DNA of 64,000 nucleotides from Alphaproteobacteria bacterium HGW-Alphaproteobacteria-1 (GCA_002842985.1 PHEQ01000008.1:1-64000), one strand, 5' to 3'. Shown: positions 38,030 through 48,874, numbered from the stretch's first letter. Program-made: numbers and translations. The notes: generated by a model from the letters alone, not told the origin.

Positions 38030-38919
38030 TCCCGGTCGATCCCTGCCGTCTGCAGGATGCGGCCCGCCCGCGCGGCCCAGCTTTGGCGCAAGAGCGTCAG
38101 CAGGCCATGATCGTCCTCCCACGCATCCGACAGGCGGCGCAGGAGCGCGCTGTCGCCCGCCACCCGCCAATCGGGCAGTCGGAAATGAAAGGTGGGGCGC
38201 GCCGAGGTCTTGTCCTCGATCGCCGCCGCGATGCGCCCCGGGTCGAAATGCGCAAACAAAGGCAGCATGTCGAGCCCGCGATTGCGGCTTGGCGTATGCG
38301 TAAGATAAAGGCCGGTCACATGATCGCGCGTCGCCCCCGGCCCCGCCGTGATCAGCGCGCGCACGAAGTCGGTAGGATAAGGGTCTGTAAAGGGCAACAA
38401 GCGGCGCGCCTCATCGATCGGATAGGCGGCGCGCAGCCAATCCTCGATCAGCGCATAGGCCAGGAGCGGGCGCACGGTGTCGGCGTCGCTCTCGCTTGCT
38501 ACCTCGATGTTGAAATGCACGCCAAAGCCAAACAGCAGCCCCGCGCCGCTCCCGAGCGCGCCCGCCTTGCGCAACGCCTCGCGCAGGCCATCGAGCCGCG
38601 CCAGACCGTTCATGTCGAGCGGTTCGGTCACGATTTCCACCGGCACAACCTCGCGCCCCAGATCGAGCGCAAGATCGCGCAGTCTCGTCTTCGTCGCATT
38701 CCGCAGAAAAATATCGAGATAGACCTCGATGGCGCCAATGTCCGAGCCGTCAACGGCCCAGATATGGCTGTCCTGTTGCTCTGTCTTCCCACCCAGCACG
38801 TCGGCGCAAAGCCGCGCCACCTCGGCCTCCGAAACCCCGCCAAGCTCGATCTCCACCCCCACGCGGCGCAACTTGCCCTCGGCGTTCAGAGGGTGCGGCA
38901 GGGCGCTGAGACCGGGCAC
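38026..38919 (-). CDS. Amidoligase family protein (glutamine synthetase-like fold)
   Basis: This protein of about 297 residues starts RRVGVEIELGG near its N-terminus, the signature of the ATP-dependent amidoligase family. It retains GFGVHFNIEV and LPFTDPYPTDFVRAL, which carry likely metal and nucleotide residues. Such enzymes join a carboxylate to an amine; the substrate is unknown. The start is a GTG at 38919 or a TTG at 38925 that overlaps the rlmN stop. It is coupled on both sides (rlmN, amidotransferase), so the three genes form an operon. Confidence 0.8.
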   Translation of the reverse strand: MPGLSALPHPLNAEGKLRRVGVEIELGGVSEAEVARLCADVLGGKTEQQDSHIWAVDGSDIGAIEVYLDIFLRNATKTRLRDLALDLGREVVPVEIVTEPLDMNGLARLDGLREALRKAGALGSGAGLLFGFGVHFNIEVASESDADTVRPLLAYALIEDWLRAAYPIDEARRLLPFTDPYPTDFVRALITAGPGATRDHVTGLYLTHTPSRNRGLDMLPLFAHFDPGRIAAAIEDKTSARPTFHFRLPDWRVAGDSALLRRLSDAWEDDHGLLTLLRQSWAARAGRILQTAGIDRE

Positions 38920-38921
38920 GC

Positions 38922-40100
38922 TCAAAGCCCCGTCTCGGCCTCGATCTGCGCGCGGCTCTTGCGGGCGCGCTCGGTGGCCGATTTGAGCTGTCCGCAGGCG
39001 GCCATGATATCCTCGCCGCGCGGCGTGCGAATCGGGCTCGCGTAACCCGCCTTGTAGATGATGTCGGCAAACCGCTCGATTCGCGCCCAGTCCGAGCGTG
39101 TGTAGGGGCTGCCGGGCCATTCGTTGAACGGGATGAGGTTGATCTTGGCGGGGATCCCCGCGATCAGCCGCACAAGGCGCCGTGCATCCTCGTCGCTGTC
39201 GTTCACATCCTTGAGCATGACATATTCAAAGGTGATCCGCTCGGAATTCGAGAGGCGCGGATAGTCGCGCAAGGCATTGAGCAGCGTTGCGATGTTCCAG
39301 CGCTTGTTGATCGGCACCAGCCGGTCGCGCACCTCGTCGGTCGTGGCATGGAACGATACCGCCAGCAGGCACCCTATCTCTTCGGCTGCCCGCGCGATCT
39401 CGGGCACCACGCCGGAAGTCGAGAGCGTGATGCGGCGCCGCGACAGCGAAATCCCCTCGCCGTCCATGGCGATCTTCATCGCGTCGCGCACATTGTCGAA
39501 ATTATAAAGCGGCTCTCCCATGCCCATCAGCACGATGTTGGAAATGAGGCGCGGCCGCTCGCCCGCCCCCTCGCCCGGACGGGGCCACTCATTCAGATCG
39601 TCGCGCGCCAGCATGACCTGACCGATGATTTCCCCGGCGGTCAGGTTGCGCACCAGCTTTTGCGTGCCGGTATGGCAGAAACTGCATGTCAGAGTGCAAC
39701 CCACCTGAGAGGAAATGCACAGCGTGCCGCGATCCGTCTCGGGGATATAGACCACCTCCACCTCGTGCCCGCCCGCGATCCGCACGAGGTATTTGCGCGT
39801 CCCGTCCGCGCTCACCTGCTTGTTCACCACCTCCGGTATCTCGATCACGAACCGCTCGGCAAGTTCCGCCCGATAGCCCTTGGCGAGATTGGTCATCGCA
39901 TCGAAATCCCGCACACCCCACTGATAGAGCCATTGCCAGATCTGGTTGACCCGCATCTTGGCCTGCCGGTCCGGCGTGCCCGCCGCGATCAGCGCCGCCC
40001 GCAGCCCCTCACGGGTGAGGCCGACCAGATTGATCGGCCCATCGGGCAGCTTGCGGGGCAGGGTCATCACGTCCTGCGTGATCGGGGCGGTCTGGGTCAT
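38922..40100 (-). CDS. rlmN: 23S rRNA (adenine-2503-C2)-methyltransferase RlmN
   Basis: This 392-residue radical SAM enzyme methylates A2503 of 23S rRNA and A37 of some tRNAs. The iron-sulfur motif CTLTCSFC is present, as are [12 protein letters not shown] and the C-terminal catalytic Cys region (MAACGQL). The start at 40100 follows GCAGGA. It heads the operon with the amidoligase and amidotransferase genes. Confidence 0.96.
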   Translation of the reverse strand: MTQTAPITQDVMTLPRKLPDGPINLVGLTREGLRAALIAAGTPDRQAKMRVNQIWQWLYQWGVRDFDAMTNLAKGYRAELAERFVIEIPEVVNKQVSADGTRKYLVRIAGGHEVEVVYIPETDRGTLCISSQVGCTLTCSFCHTGTQKLVRNLTAGEIIGQVMLARDDLNEWPRPGEGAGERPRLISNIVLMGMGEPLYNFDNVRDAMKIAMDGEGISLSRRRITLSTSGVVPEIARAAEEIGCLLAVSFHATTDEVRDRLVPINKRWNIATLLNALRDYPRLSNSERITFEYVMLKDVNDSDEDARRLVRLIAGIPAKINLIPFNEWPGSPYTRSDWARIERFADIIYKAGYASPIRTPRGEDIMAACGQLKSATERARKSRAQIEAETGL

Positions 40101-40297
40101 GGCATGGTCCTGCGGGTCATTCACCGCCCCATATAGTCCATGCGGCGCGAATGCGAAACAGCAGTTGGAAAAGGCCGACCCCTGCCGCCCCCTGGGGCGG
40201 GGGCGGGTGAAGACCGCGATCTGCTGCGCGCGCGTGGGGTTGGGGGCGCCATCCCCAGCTCACCGCCCGGCGGAACACCGACAGGAACCGACACGGC

Positions 40298-40864
40298 TCA
40301 GCCCAGCCGGGCCACCCTCTCGTGGCAGGGGCAGGTGACAAGGTGGTCATTGACCATCCCCACCGCCTGCATGAAGGCATAGGTGATGGTGGGTCCACAG
40401 AACTTGAAGCCGCGTCGTTTCAAATCTTTCGAAAGTTTGCGGGAAATTTCCGTCTCGGCCGGAACCTCGGCCAGCGTCTCGAAACGGCTCTGGATCGGTC
40501 TGCCATCGACGAAATTCCACAAGTAGGCGGCAAAGCCCTGCTCTGCCTCGATGGCAGCCCAGGCGCGGGCGTTGGTGATCGTCGCCTCGATCTTGCCGCG
40601 ATGGCGCACGATGCCGGGATCACCCAGCAGCCGCATCACCTCCGCTTCGCCCCATCCCGCGATCACATGCGGGTCAAATCCTTGAAAAGCAGCACGAAAA
40701 TTCTCTCGCTTCTTGAGGATCGTCAGCCAGCTCAGCCCCGCCTGAAACCCGTCGAGCACAAGCTTCTCGAACAACGCGCGGGCATCGCGCTCGGGCACAG
40801 CCCATTCCTCGTCGTGATAGGCCAGATAGATCGGGTCCGGTCCCGCCCAGCCGCAGCGTTCCAT
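40298..40864 (-). CDS. tag: DNA-3-methyladenine glycosylase I
   Basis: This 188-residue enzyme removes 3-methyladenine from DNA. It starts MERCGWAG, with Y-H-D-E-E-W shortly after and the helix-hairpin-helix area. The zinc-binding set of cysteines and histidines is complete (Cys4 at the N-terminus, NDHLVTCPCH at the end). A Met one codon upstream is also possible. It stands between rlmN and a divergent EAL gene. Confidence 0.95.
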   Translation of the reverse strand: MERCGWAGPDPIYLAYHDEEWAVPERDARALFEKLVLDGFQAGLSWLTILKKRENFRAAFQGFDPHVIAGWGEAEVMRLLGDPGIVRHRGKIEATITNARAWAAIEAEQGFAAYLWNFVDGRPIQSRFETLAEVPAETEISRKLSKDLKRRGFKFCGPTITYAFMQAVGMVNDHLVTCPCHERVARLG

Positions 40865-40959
40865 CATCGGCCCCCGTCAATCGTTCAAATGCGCGCTTTA
40901 AGCGAACCTTAAGGGAAAGCGCGCATCGTGCAAGCGCATCAACGGGATCGGAGGACACC

Positions 40960-41796
40960 ATGACGCGCAACGGCAAATGGGCGGATGTTCCGGCGGGCCA
41001 TGACAACCCGCTCAACTACGCCGTTTCGGCACGCGACCGCTCGGTGATCGACATGGTTGACGCCGCTGTTCGGCATAAACAGGTGATGCTCGCCTTCCAG
41101 CCGGTTGTAACCGCGTCGCAAACCGCCAAACCCGCCTTCTACGAGGGGTTGATTCGCGTGATTGATGCGACTGGCCGGGTGATCCCGGCACGCGAATTCA
41201 TAGGCCAGATCGAAACCCGCGAACTCGGCCGCATCATCGACTGCCTTGCGCTTGAAAAGGGATTGGCCACACTGGCGGAATTCCCCGATCTGCGGCTCTC
41301 GATCAACATGTCCGCGCGCTCCATCGGCTATGGCCGCTGGCTGCGGACGCTGAAGAAGGGGCTCGGATCCGATCCCACCATTGCCGAGCGGCTGATCCTG
41401 GAGATCACCGAAAGTTCGGCGATGCTGGTGCCAGAGCTTGTGGTGGGCTTCATGAAAGACCTCCAAATGCAGGGTATCGGCTTTGCCCTTGACGATTTCG
41501 GCGCGGGCTACACCTCCTTTCGCTTCCTCAAGGATTTCTTCTTCGACATTCTCAAGATCGACGGGCAGTTCATCCAGGGAATAGCCAACAACGCCGACAA
41601 TCAGGTGCTGACCGCCGCCTTGCTTAGCGTCGGGCGACAATTCGACATGGTCACAGTCGCCGAAAGCGTCGAGCGCGCCCAGGATGCGGCCTATCTCACC
41701 GCGCTCGGAATCGATTGTCTGCAAGGATATTATTTCGGTGCGCCGACCGTGCGCCCACCCTGGCTCGATACCGGGTTGACGCGCGCGACGGCCTGA
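40960..41796 (+). CDS. EAL-domain cyclic di-GMP phosphodiesterase
   Basis: This 278-residue protein is a stand-alone EAL domain without sensory or membrane parts. The signature is EGL at residues 62-64. N116 (SINMSAR), E148 (LEITES), D178-D179 (LDDFGAGYTS), K199 and a late Glu (AESVE) are all kept, so it should hydrolyse c-di-GMP. The ATG follows GGAGGACACC. It precedes phaA by 117 bases and is probably an independent unit. Confidence 0.88.
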   Translation: MTRNGKWADVPAGHDNPLNYAVSARDRSVIDMVDAAVRHKQVMLAFQPVVTASQTAKPAFYEGLIRVIDATGRVIPAREFIGQIETRELGRIIDCLALEKGLATLAEFPDLRLSINMSARSIGYGRWLRTLKKGLGSDPTIAERLILEITESSAMLVPELVVGFMKDLQMQGIGFALDDFGAGYTSFRFLKDFFFDILKIDGQFIQGIANNADNQVLTAALLSVGRQFDMVTVAESVERAQDAAYLTALGIDCLQGYYFGAPTVRPPWLDTGLTRATA

Positions 41797-41913
41797 CGCG
41801 CGCCTGAGGCGTTGCCGCGGCGCAGCGCTTAAGATATGACCATCAGATAGGCTGCTTGCGCCCCGCGACGGGAGGTGAGGCAGGCGGCCATGCAACCGTG
41901 GTGGAGGACCCCA

Positions 41914-43089
41914 ATGACCAACGTAGTAATCGCATCCGCAGCCCGCACGGCAGTCGGGTCTTTTGGCGGCGCATTCGCCAACACCCCTGCGCATGATCTG
42001 GGCGCCGCCGTGCTCGCGGCCGTGGTCGAACGCGCGGGCATCGACAAGGCCGAGGTTTCCGAAACCATCCTCGGCCAGGTTCTCACCGCGGCGCAGGGCC
42101 AGAACCCGGCCCGTCAGGCCCATATCAACGCCGGTCTGCCGATCGAGTCTGCCGCCTGGGGCATCAACCAGGTCTGCGGGTCTGGCCTGCGCGCCGTGGC
42201 GCTCGGCGCACAGCACATCCAGCTTGGCGATGCCGCCATCGTCTGCGCGGGCGGACAGGAGAACATGACCCTCAGCCCCCATGCCGCACACCTGCGCGCG
42301 GGTCACAAGATGGGTGACATGAAATATATCGACACCATGATCCGTGACGGTCTCTGGGACGCGTTCAACGGCTATCACATGGGCCAGACAGCCGAAAATG
42401 TCGCCAATCAGTGGCAGATCACCCGCGATCAGCAGGACGAATTCGCCGTGGCCAGCCAGAACAAGGCGGAGGCGGCGCAAAAGGCCGGTCGCTTTGACGA
42501 GGAGGTGATCGCCTTTACCGTCAAGACCCGCAAGGGCGACATCATCGTCGACAAGGACGAGTATATCCGCTTTGGGGCGACCATGGAGGCGATGCAGAAA
42601 CTGCGCCCCGCCTTCACCGCCGACGGCTCGGTCACCGCAGCGAACGCGAGCGGTCTCAACGACGGCGCGGCGGCAACCCTTCTGATGTCCGCCGACGAGG
42701 CAGAGCGCCGCGGCATCGAACCGCTCGCGCGCATCGCTTCCTATGCCACCGCCGGGCTTGATCCCTCGATCATGGGCGTCGGCCCGATCCATGCCAGCCG
42801 CAAGGCATTGCAAAAGGCGGGCTGGAACGTCGAAGACCTCGACCTAGTCGAGGCGAATGAGGCGTTCGCCGCGCAGGCCTGCGCCGTCAACAAGGAAATG
42901 GGCTGGGATCCGGCCATCGTCAACGTGAATGGCGGGGCCATCGCCATCGGCCACCCGATCGGCGCGTCAGGCTGCCGCGTTCTGAACACGCTTCTGTTCG
43001 AGATGAAGCGCCGCGACGCGAAAAAGGGCATCGCCACGCTGTGCATCGGCGGCGGCATGGGCGTCGCGCTCTGCGTCGAGCGCCCGTAA
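41914..43089 (+). CDS. phaA: Acetyl-CoA acetyltransferase (beta-ketothiolase)
   Basis: This 391-residue thiolase condenses two acetyl-CoA molecules. The nucleophilic C88 is in [10 protein letters not shown], the His in [15 protein letters not shown] and the second Cys in [19 protein letters not shown] precedes the ATG. It is followed by a terminator and then phaB, so the two are probably separate transcripts of the PHB pathway. Confidence 0.95.
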   Translation: MTNVVIASAARTAVGSFGGAFANTPAHDLGAAVLAAVVERAGIDKAEVSETILGQVLTAAQGQNPARQAHINAGLPIESAAWGINQVCGSGLRAVALGAQHIQLGDAAIVCAGGQENMTLSPHAAHLRAGHKMGDMKYIDTMIRDGLWDAFNGYHMGQTAENVANQWQITRDQQDEFAVASQNKAEAAQKAGRFDEEVIAFTVKTRKGDIIVDKDEYIRFGATMEAMQKLRPAFTADGSVTAANASGLNDGAAATLLMSADEAERRGIEPLARIASYATAGLDPSIMGVGPIHASRKALQKAGWNVEDLDLVEANEAFAAQACAVNKEMGWDPAIVNVNGGAIAIGHPIGASGCRVLNTLLFEMKRRDAKKGIATLCIGGGMGVALCVERP

Positions 43090-43117
43090 CGGGCAGAGAG
43101 CGCTTCGGATCAGCAAC

Positions 43118-43145
43118 GGGCGCTCCTCATCGGGCGCCCTTTTTT
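43118..43145 (+). terminator. Rho-independent terminator after phaA
   Basis: GGGCGC at 43118-43123 pairs with GCGCCC at 43134-43139, followed directly by six T residues. Confidence 0.85.
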
Positions 43146-43175
43146 CCGAAGACCCGTCGACTCTCGGAATTTATG

Positions 43176-43192
43176 GCGCAACAATATTGCGC
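43176..43192. promoter_or_regulatory. Inverted repeat upstream of phaB
   Basis: GCGCAA and TTGCGC flank a 5-base spacer, 56 bases before the phaB start. It may be an operator for a PHB regulator, but the link is inferred only from position. Confidence 0.4.
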
Positions 43193-43247
43193 ATGATGCG
43201 CCAAGCCGATAATCAAGTTACACGCCACAGCCAAATCGGAGGAGACC

Positions 43248-43970
43248 ATGGCCAGAACTGCACTCGTCACCGGAGGATCGCGCGGGATCGGAGCCGCAAT
43301 TTCCAAGGCCCTCAAGGCCGCGGGCCACAACGTCGCCGCCACCTATGCCGGCAATGACGAGGCCGCCGCCAAATTCACCGAGGAAACCGGCATCAAGACC
43401 TACAAGTGGAACGTTGCCGATTACGACGAATCGAAAGCCGGTATCGCGCAGGTCGAGGCCGATCTTGGCCCGATCGACATCGTGGTGGCCAATGCCGGCA
43501 TCACCCGTGACGCACCGTTCCACAAGATGAGCCCGCAGCAGTGGAAAGACGTGATCGACACCAACCTCACCGGCGTGTTCAACACCGTTCACCCGGCCTG
43601 GCCGGGGATGCGCGAGCGCGGCTTCGGACGGATTGTCGTGATCTCTTCGGTCAACGGACAAAAGGGCCAGTTCGGCCAAGTCAACTATGCCGCCACCAAG
43701 GCCGGTGACCTTGGCATCGTGCGCAGCCTCGCGCAGGAGGGTGCGGCCAAGGGCATCACCGCCAATGCGGTCTGCCCCGGCTATATCGCAACGGAAATGG
43801 TCATGGCCGTGCCCGAGGCCGTTCGCGAAAAAATCATCTCGATGATCCCGGCCGGTCGCCTTGGCGAGCCAGAGGAAATCGCGCGGTGCGTGGCCTTCCT
43901 TGTTTCTGACGACGCAAGCTTCATCAACGGCTCGACGATTTCCGCCAACGGCGCGCAGTTCTTCTCCTGA
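43248..43970 (+). CDS. phaB: Acetoacetyl-CoA reductase
   Basis: This 240-residue SDR enzyme reduces acetoacetyl-CoA to (R)-3-hydroxybutyryl-CoA with NADPH for PHB synthesis. The nucleotide motif TGGSRGIG is at 8-15, with catalytic Ser in ISSVNGQ, and Tyr-Lys in NYAATKAG. FGQVNYAATK and the C-terminal SANGAQFFS are typical of PhaB. GGAGG precedes the ATG by 7 bases. Confidence 0.95.
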   Translation: MARTALVTGGSRGIGAAISKALKAAGHNVAATYAGNDEAAAKFTEETGIKTYKWNVADYDESKAGIAQVEADLGPIDIVVANAGITRDAPFHKMSPQQWKDVIDTNLTGVFNTVHPAWPGMRERGFGRIVVISSVNGQKGQFGQVNYAATKAGDLGIVRSLAQEGAAKGITANAVCPGYIATEMVMAVPEAVREKIISMIPAGRLGEPEEIARCVAFLVSDDASFINGSTISANGAQFFS

Positions 43971-44027
43971 GCGCGCCATGACAGCAAAGGGCCGGGGATC
44001 ATTCCCCGGCCCGATCCGCATCACCCG

Positions 44028-44198
44028 TCAGGCATTGACCGACAGGCGCTCGATCTCTTCCTTGATCTTCAATTTCTGTTTCTTGAGTTCTGCGACTTCA
44101 AGCGAGCTTGCCCCCGGTGCGCGTTGCGCCGCTTCCACCTGTTCCGAGAGCACGTGATGTTTCCTCTTCAGTTCCTCGATATGCGAACTCAAGCTCAT
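44028..44198 (-). CDS. YdcH/DUF465 family small protein
   Basis: This 56-residue protein is one charged coiled-coil hairpin (SLSSHIEELKRKHHVLSEQ then ELKKQKLKIKEEI). It matches DUF465/YdcH, of unknown function. GGAGGATGCCC precedes the ATG at 44198. An upstream ATG pair adds residues that do not look conserved. Confidence 0.82.
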   Translation of the reverse strand: MSLSSHIEELKRKHHVLSEQVEAAQRAPGASSLEVAELKKQKLKIKEEIERLSVNA

Positions 44199-44322
44199 GG
44201 GCATCCTCCTTTGGTGGAATGTGTCTTGTCCAATCGACATGGGAAGTGCAGCACAGTTTTACAATTCTGTCACGCCGCAGTCGCATAAATTTCGAAAATT
44301 TCTCGCGCGGATTTTCGCCAAA

Positions 44323-45096
44323 TCAGCGGCAGAAGGGCAGCGGTGCCGCTTCCCGCAGCACCGAAGCGGTTTGCGCAGTGTAGTTTTCCGCGTCCCTCTC
44401 GTGCCGCACACCGTCGTGCAGGAGCCAGCCATCGCACAGCCTGAGCGCCGCGCGCCCGCCCTTGCGGCCGCGCACCAGCACCAGCCGCGCCGCCCGCCCG
44501 CGTCGGGGAATCAGCGGCAGCACCTCGAGCGAGCCAAGCCGCGTGGCCATCGGCCCCAGCAGATCGGCCAGCCGCTCGGCCCGGTGGATCACGCAGACAT
44601 GGCCGCCGGGGGCTGCGCGCCGCGCCGCCGCCTCGATCCAGTCCCCGAGCGGCAACGCCTCGCCCATGGCCCCCTCACGGCCCGCGTCCTGCGCGGGCGT
44701 GCTTCGGGCGCGGTCGAAAAACGGCGGGTTGAGGAGCACATGGTCGAATTGCCGCGCGCGCAAACCCGTGGGCATGGCCGCGACATCGCCTGTAGCCACC
44801 TCCATCGCCAGCCCGTTGCGCGCTGCATTCTCCTGCGCGAGCAGTGCATAACCCGGCTGCAATTCGAGCCCAGCGAGACGCACCCCCGATACGCGCGCCC
44901 CGACACAGAGCGCCGCCACACCCGAACCGCAGCCCAGATCGAGCACCGTCTCGCCCGCCCTTGCGGGCACGCTCGCGGCCAGAAGCACCGGATCGACCCC
45001 GGCGCGATAGCCCGCCACGGGTTGCGCGATGGTCAATCGTCCGCCAAGAAACGCATCAAGGCTCAGGTCCTCGGGCGCAAACGGCTCAGTCCTCAA
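44323..45096 (-). CDS. TrmN6-like tRNA1(Val) adenine-N6 methyltransferase
   Basis: This protein of about 257 residues has the class I methyltransferase core (VLDLGCGSGVAAL) and the N-P-P-F motif typical of amino-group methylation of adenine (LLNPPFFD). The N-terminal DAFLGGRL and GYRAGVDPVLLAA segments match the YfiC/TrmN6 group. It likely modifies A37 of tRNA-Val. The probable start is a TTG at 45096 that overlaps the DUF2007 gene, indicating co-translation. Confidence 0.82.
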   Translation of the reverse strand: MRTEPFAPEDLSLDAFLGGRLTIAQPVAGYRAGVDPVLLAASVPARAGETVLDLGCGSGVAALCVGARVSGVRLAGLELQPGYALLAQENAARNGLAMEVATGDVAAMPTGLRARQFDHVLLNPPFFDRARSTPAQDAGREGAMGEALPLGDWIEAAARRAAPGGHVCVIHRAERLADLLGPMATRLGSLEVLPLIPRRGRAARLVLVRGRKGGRAALRLCDGWLLHDGVRHERDAENYTAQTASVLREAAPLPFCR

Positions 45097-45301
45097 GCGA
45101 GAACCCGTTGTCTTCCAGCACCACGCGCGCGTCCTCGTAATCGTCATCCACCACCATCAGACGGCGCGGAAAAATGCCGATCGAGCCTTCGAGCACGCTC
45201 ATGTTTACGTCCATTTCAAAGCAGTCTATATCCTCGCCCTGAAGCAGCGCCTTGGCAAACGCCATGCTGGCCATGTCGGTGGTTCGGTAAAGCTGTTTCA
45301 T
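45086..45301 (-). CDS. DUF2007 domain small protein
   Basis: This 71-residue protein (MKQLYRTTDMASMAFAKALL ... FPRRLMVVDDDYEDARVVL) matches DUF2007, annotated in databases as putative signal transducing protein; the function is unknown. It overlaps the downstream methyltransferase. It is divergent from ispB with only 55 bases between. Confidence 0.8.
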   Translation of the reverse strand: MKQLYRTTDMASMAFAKALLQGEDIDCFEMDVNMSVLEGSIGIFPRRLMVVDDDYEDARVVLEDNGFSLED

Positions 45302-45356
45302 GTCGCAGAGATAAAAGCACCGCGCCCGATTTGTCGAGCGGTCCATTGGGGGAAGC

Positions 45357-46358
45357 ATGGGCTTGGACAAGGCCGTCACGAAACCGCATGAGGCGCTTGC
45401 CGCGCATCTGGCTGACAAGCTCGACGCCGTCAATACGCTCATCCGTGCGCGCATGGCCTCGCGCCACGCGCCGCGCATCCCGGAGGTGACGGCGCATCTG
45501 GTCGAGGCGGGCGGCAAGCGGCTGCGCCCGATGCTGACGCTCGCCGCCGCCGATCTCTGCGGGTATCGCGGCGAGCATGACGTGCGGCTGGCGGCGACGG
45601 TGGAATTCATCCACACCGCCACGCTTTTGCATGACGACGTGGTGGACGAGAGCGCAAGCAGGCGCGGACGGCCCACGGCGAACCTGCTTTGGGACAACAA
45701 ATCCAGCGTGCTGGTCGGCGATTACCTGTTCGCGCGCGCCTTTCAGTTGATGGTGGAGACCGGGTCGCTGCGCGTGCTCGATATTCTTGCCGATGCCGCC
45801 GCGACCATTGCCGAGGGCGAGGTTCTGCAACTGAGCGCGGCACGCGATCTGGCAACGACCGAGGCGACCTATCTCCAGATCGTGCGCGGCAAGACGGCGG
45901 CGCTGTTTTCCGCCGCGACACAGGTGGGCGGGGTGATCTCGGCCGCGCCCGAGGAGCAGGTGTCGGCGCTCTTTACCTATGGCGACGCACTCGGGATTGC
46001 CTTTCAGATCGTGGATGATCTGCTGGATTATCAGGGCGACCCCAAGGCCACCGGCAAGAATGTCGGCGACGATTTCCGCGAGCGCAAGCTGACGCTGCCG
46101 GTGATCCGCGCTTTGGCGGGCGCGGGTGAGGACGAGCGCGCGTTCTGGCGGCGCACCATCGAGAAGGGCGATCAGCGCGACGGCGATCTTGACCGCGCCA
46201 TGACACTCCTGAACGGTTGTGGCGCGCTCGACGAGACGCGGGCCGAGGCGCTGCAATGGATCGACTCGGCGCGCGCGGCGCTTGGCGCGTTGCCCGATCA
46301 CCCGGTGCGCGACATGCTCGATGCACTTGCGGGATACGTGGTCGCCCGGATCAACTGA
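45357..46358 (+). CDS. ispB: Long-chain polyprenyl diphosphate synthase
   Basis: This 333-residue enzyme makes the C40-C50 side chain of ubiquinone. The two aspartate-rich motifs are HDDVVDE and DDLLDYQGD, with GGKRLRP before the first. Chain length cannot be read reliably. It is convergent with ispE and their ends overlap by 8 bases. No terminator fits between them. Confidence 0.92.
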   Translation: MGLDKAVTKPHEALAAHLADKLDAVNTLIRARMASRHAPRIPEVTAHLVEAGGKRLRPMLTLAAADLCGYRGEHDVRLAATVEFIHTATLLHDDVVDESASRRGRPTANLLWDNKSSVLVGDYLFARAFQLMVETGSLRVLDILADAAATIAEGEVLQLSAARDLATTEATYLQIVRGKTAALFSAATQVGGVISAAPEEQVSALFTYGDALGIAFQIVDDLLDYQGDPKATGKNVGDDFRERKLTLPVIRALAGAGEDERAFWRRTIEKGDQRDGDLDRAMTLLNGCGALDETRAEALQWIDSARAALGALPDHPVRDMLDALAGYVVARIN

Positions 46359-47181
46359 GCCGGGTGGCCCGCACCCACCAGCCGGGGTACTGTGCGGCGA
46401 TCTGCGCCGCGGCTGCCGCCGCAGTGACCGCGTCGAGGTAAAGCCCGAAACAGGTTGCCCCCGATCCCGACATCCGCGCGAGCGCGCATCCATCGCTCTC
46501 ACGCAAGCGGTCGAGAACCGCGCCGATCTCGGGGCAGAGCGCCGCCGCGGGTGCTTCCAGCTCGTTGCGCTGCGTGGCCAGCCAGCGGATGCACGCCGCC
46601 GCATCGGGCCAGTGCGGCAGGGTCGCGGGCATGGCAGGATTGTCGCGACGATCAAGCCGGGCAAAGACGGCGGGCGTCGCCACCGGCAGGCCGGGATTGA
46701 CCAGCACTGCCTTGAGCGCGGGCAGGCCCGTGGCCGACGTGACATCCTCGCCGATCCCGCGCATCCGGGCGGCACGACCGATCAGGCAAACCGGCACATC
46801 GGCCCCAAGCGCGAGAGCATCGGGCACCGGCCTGCCGCTCAGTCGCGCGAGTGCACGCAGCGTCGCGGCTGCGTCGCTCGATCCGCCACCGATCCCGGCT
46901 GCCGCAGGCAGGTGTTTTTCCAGCGTGATTGCGGCGGATACGCCCATCAGCGCGGCGGCGCGCAGCACAAGATTTTCCGGCCCCTCCGGCACCCCTGCCG
47001 CGCGCGGCCCGGTCACGCGCAGTGACGGCACCGGGGCAAGCGCCACCGTCAGCCGGTCGCCAATATCGGCGAACGCCACCAGCGAATCGAGCAGGTGATA
47101 GCCGTCTTTCCGACGCCCCGTGACATGGAGCGTCAGGTTGACCTTGGCAGGGGCAAGCTCAGTTACCGGAAGCGGCAGCAT
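46351..47181 (-). CDS. ispE: 4-diphosphocytidyl-2-C-methyl-D-erythritol kinase
   Basis: This 276-residue GHMP kinase acts in the MEP isoprenoid pathway. The N-terminal [15 protein letters not shown], the ATP loop [15 protein letters not shown] and the C-terminal [10 protein letters not shown] are all present. It directly follows a TPR-protein gene (23-base overlap of ends), forming a probable operon. Confidence 0.95.
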   Translation of the reverse strand: MLPLPVTELAPAKVNLTLHVTGRRKDGYHLLDSLVAFADIGDRLTVALAPVPSLRVTGPRAAGVPEGPENLVLRAAALMGVSAAITLEKHLPAAAGIGGGSSDAAATLRALARLSGRPVPDALALGADVPVCLIGRAARMRGIGEDVTSATGLPALKAVLVNPGLPVATPAVFARLDRRDNPAMPATLPHWPDAAACIRWLATQRNELEAPAAALCPEIGAVLDRLRESDGCALARMSGSGATCFGLYLDAVTAAAAAAQIAAQYPGWWVRATRLS

Positions 47182-48874
47182 TCACGGGCTTCAGCGGCTC
47201 GGCACCTTCCTCTTCCAACACCCGGTCGAGGCCCACTTCGAGCTTGCGCCGCACGCGCTCGGGCTCAAGATCCGGCGAGGGGCTGGTCTGATGCAGCGAG
47301 AGGGCCCGTTTCCACTGAAATCGCGCCTCGGTCCGGCGCTCCACCGCCCACAGCACGTCACCGAGATGATCGTTGACGACCGGATCGGTCGGCATCAGCT
47401 CGGCGGCGCGTTCCATGTGCGCAATCGCCTCGTCATAGCGGCCAAGCTTGTAAAGCACCCAGCCGAGACTGTCCACGATGTAGCCGCTGTTGGGCTGCGC
47501 GGCGACGGCGCGCTCGATCATGTCGAGCGCCTCGTCGAGGTTCACATGCTTTTCCACCATGGAATAGCCGAGATAATTGAGCACCTGCGGATGATCTGGG
47601 TTCAACTCGAGCGCGCGGCGGAAATCGGCCTCGGCCTCGGGCCATTGGTCCTGCCGCTCATGGGCTATGGCGCGGACATAATAGACGAACCATTGCGGAT
47701 TGTCGCGCGCCTCGAGCAGCGCAAGCGCCCGATCATAGGCGGCCACGGCGCGCGCCCAGTCTTCTTGCTCGCGCGCGAGATCGCCGGCCGCGACATGGAC
47801 ATTGGCCATGTCGGGATGGGTTTGCGACAACTGGTTGAGAACCTCGGCAGCCGCCTCCTGCTTTTCGGACCGGCGCAGCGCATCGGCGCGGCCCAGTTCG
47901 GCGGTCAGGAATGAAGGATGATCGCGCGGCACCCGACCATAGGCCTCGATGGCAAGGCTATACTGATCGAGGTTGTCGAGCACCTGTGCCACGGTAACCG
48001 TGGCCTCGACATTCCGGGGGTTGATCGCCTCGGCGGCGCGGGCGTGGATCAGCACGAATTCATCACCCGCTTCCTGCATCAGCGCCCGGGCAAGCGAAAA
48101 GAATACCTCGGACACGCCTTCGCGCGCATCGGTGACCAGATCGAAGGGCACCGCGTCGCCCGCAGCAAGCGCCGCGCGGAGCGTTGCGATCTCGGGGTCG
48201 GGGTCGGTGCCGAAGGTGTCGTCAATGATCTCGATGGCGCGCGCCTGCTGGCCAAGCTGGCTGAGGACTTGTGCCCAGGCGATGACGCCAGAGCGGGTGC
48301 GTTGCAGCGGCCCGTCGGTGTCGCCTTCAAACACCCGGTCAGCAGCCTCGAAATCACCCACGGTCGCCAGCGCCAGCGCCTTGTGATAGAGCGCGAAATT
48401 GCGCAGCCCCTGTTCGGCGGCCATGGTGTCCATCCGCGCCAGCGCCGAGGTCATGTCGCCGCGCCCCAGATCGGCCCAGGCGGCAATGATCCCGTCGGCA
48501 AGCGGACCGGCACCGCGCTCTTCCGCGATCCGGCTCAGCACCGCGTCCCAATCCTCGCGCCGCGCCTCATCGGCGATGAGCGCGATCTGTGCCACCTGAC
48601 TGCGCAGCCCATCGCCCTCGAGCTTGCGTGCGATGGCCACGGCCTGATCCATGCGGCCGAGCGCGATATAGGCGATGGTCGCATTCTCGAGCATCGCCGG
48701 ATTGTTCGGATCGCGGGTCAGCGCCTGGGCATAATATTGCGCGGCAGCGGCGAAATCGCCCTGCGCGCGGGCGTTCTGCGCGGCGAGATAGGCCCCCGAC
48801 GGCTCTTGCGCCAGAAGCGGCAGGGTCTGCATGAGAAGCACGGCCAGCGCCGTCTGCAAGCTGCGGAATGTCAC
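47159..48874 (-). CDS. TPR-repeat protein, probably exported
   Basis: This protein of about 571 residues has a signal-like N-terminus ([19 protein letters not shown], ending LLA/QEP) and at least eight tetratricopeptide repeats. The clearest are near the C-terminus ([36 protein letters not shown]). It likely acts in the periplasm or at the envelope as a scaffold. The chosen GTG at 48874 keeps the full hydrophobic segment; an ATG 14 codons further in would cut it. It overlaps ispE. Confidence 0.75.
   Translation of the reverse strand: MTFRSLQTALAVLLMQTLPLLAQEPSGAYLAAQNARAQGDFAAAAQYYAQALTRDPNNPAMLENATIAYIALGRMDQAVAIARKLEGDGLRSQVAQIALIADEARREDWDAVLSRIAEERGAGPLADGIIAAWADLGRGDMTSALARMDTMAAEQGLRNFALYHKALALATVGDFEAADRVFEGDTDGPLQRTRSGVIAWAQVLSQLGQQARAIEIIDDTFGTDPDPEIATLRAALAAGDAVPFDLVTDAREGVSEVFFSLARALMQEAGDEFVLIHARAAEAINPRNVEATVTVAQVLDNLDQYSLAIEAYGRVPRDHPSFLTAELGRADALRRSEKQEAAAEVLNQLSQTHPDMANVHVAAGDLAREQEDWARAVAAYDRALALLEARDNPQWFVYYVRAIAHERQDQWPEAEADFRRALELNPDHPQVLNYLGYSMVEKHVNLDEALDMIERAVAAQPNSGYIVDSLGWVLYKLGRYDEAIAHMERAAELMPTDPVVNDHLGDVLWAVERRTEARFQWKRALSLHQTSPSPDLEPERVRRKLEVGLDRVLEEEGAEPLKPVNAAASGN

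Noticed and set aside
46351-46358. ispB-ispE end overlap as a sign of a wrong stop or frameshift
   Set aside because: Both proteins keep normal family C-termini; an 8-base convergent overlap is ordinary in compact genomes.
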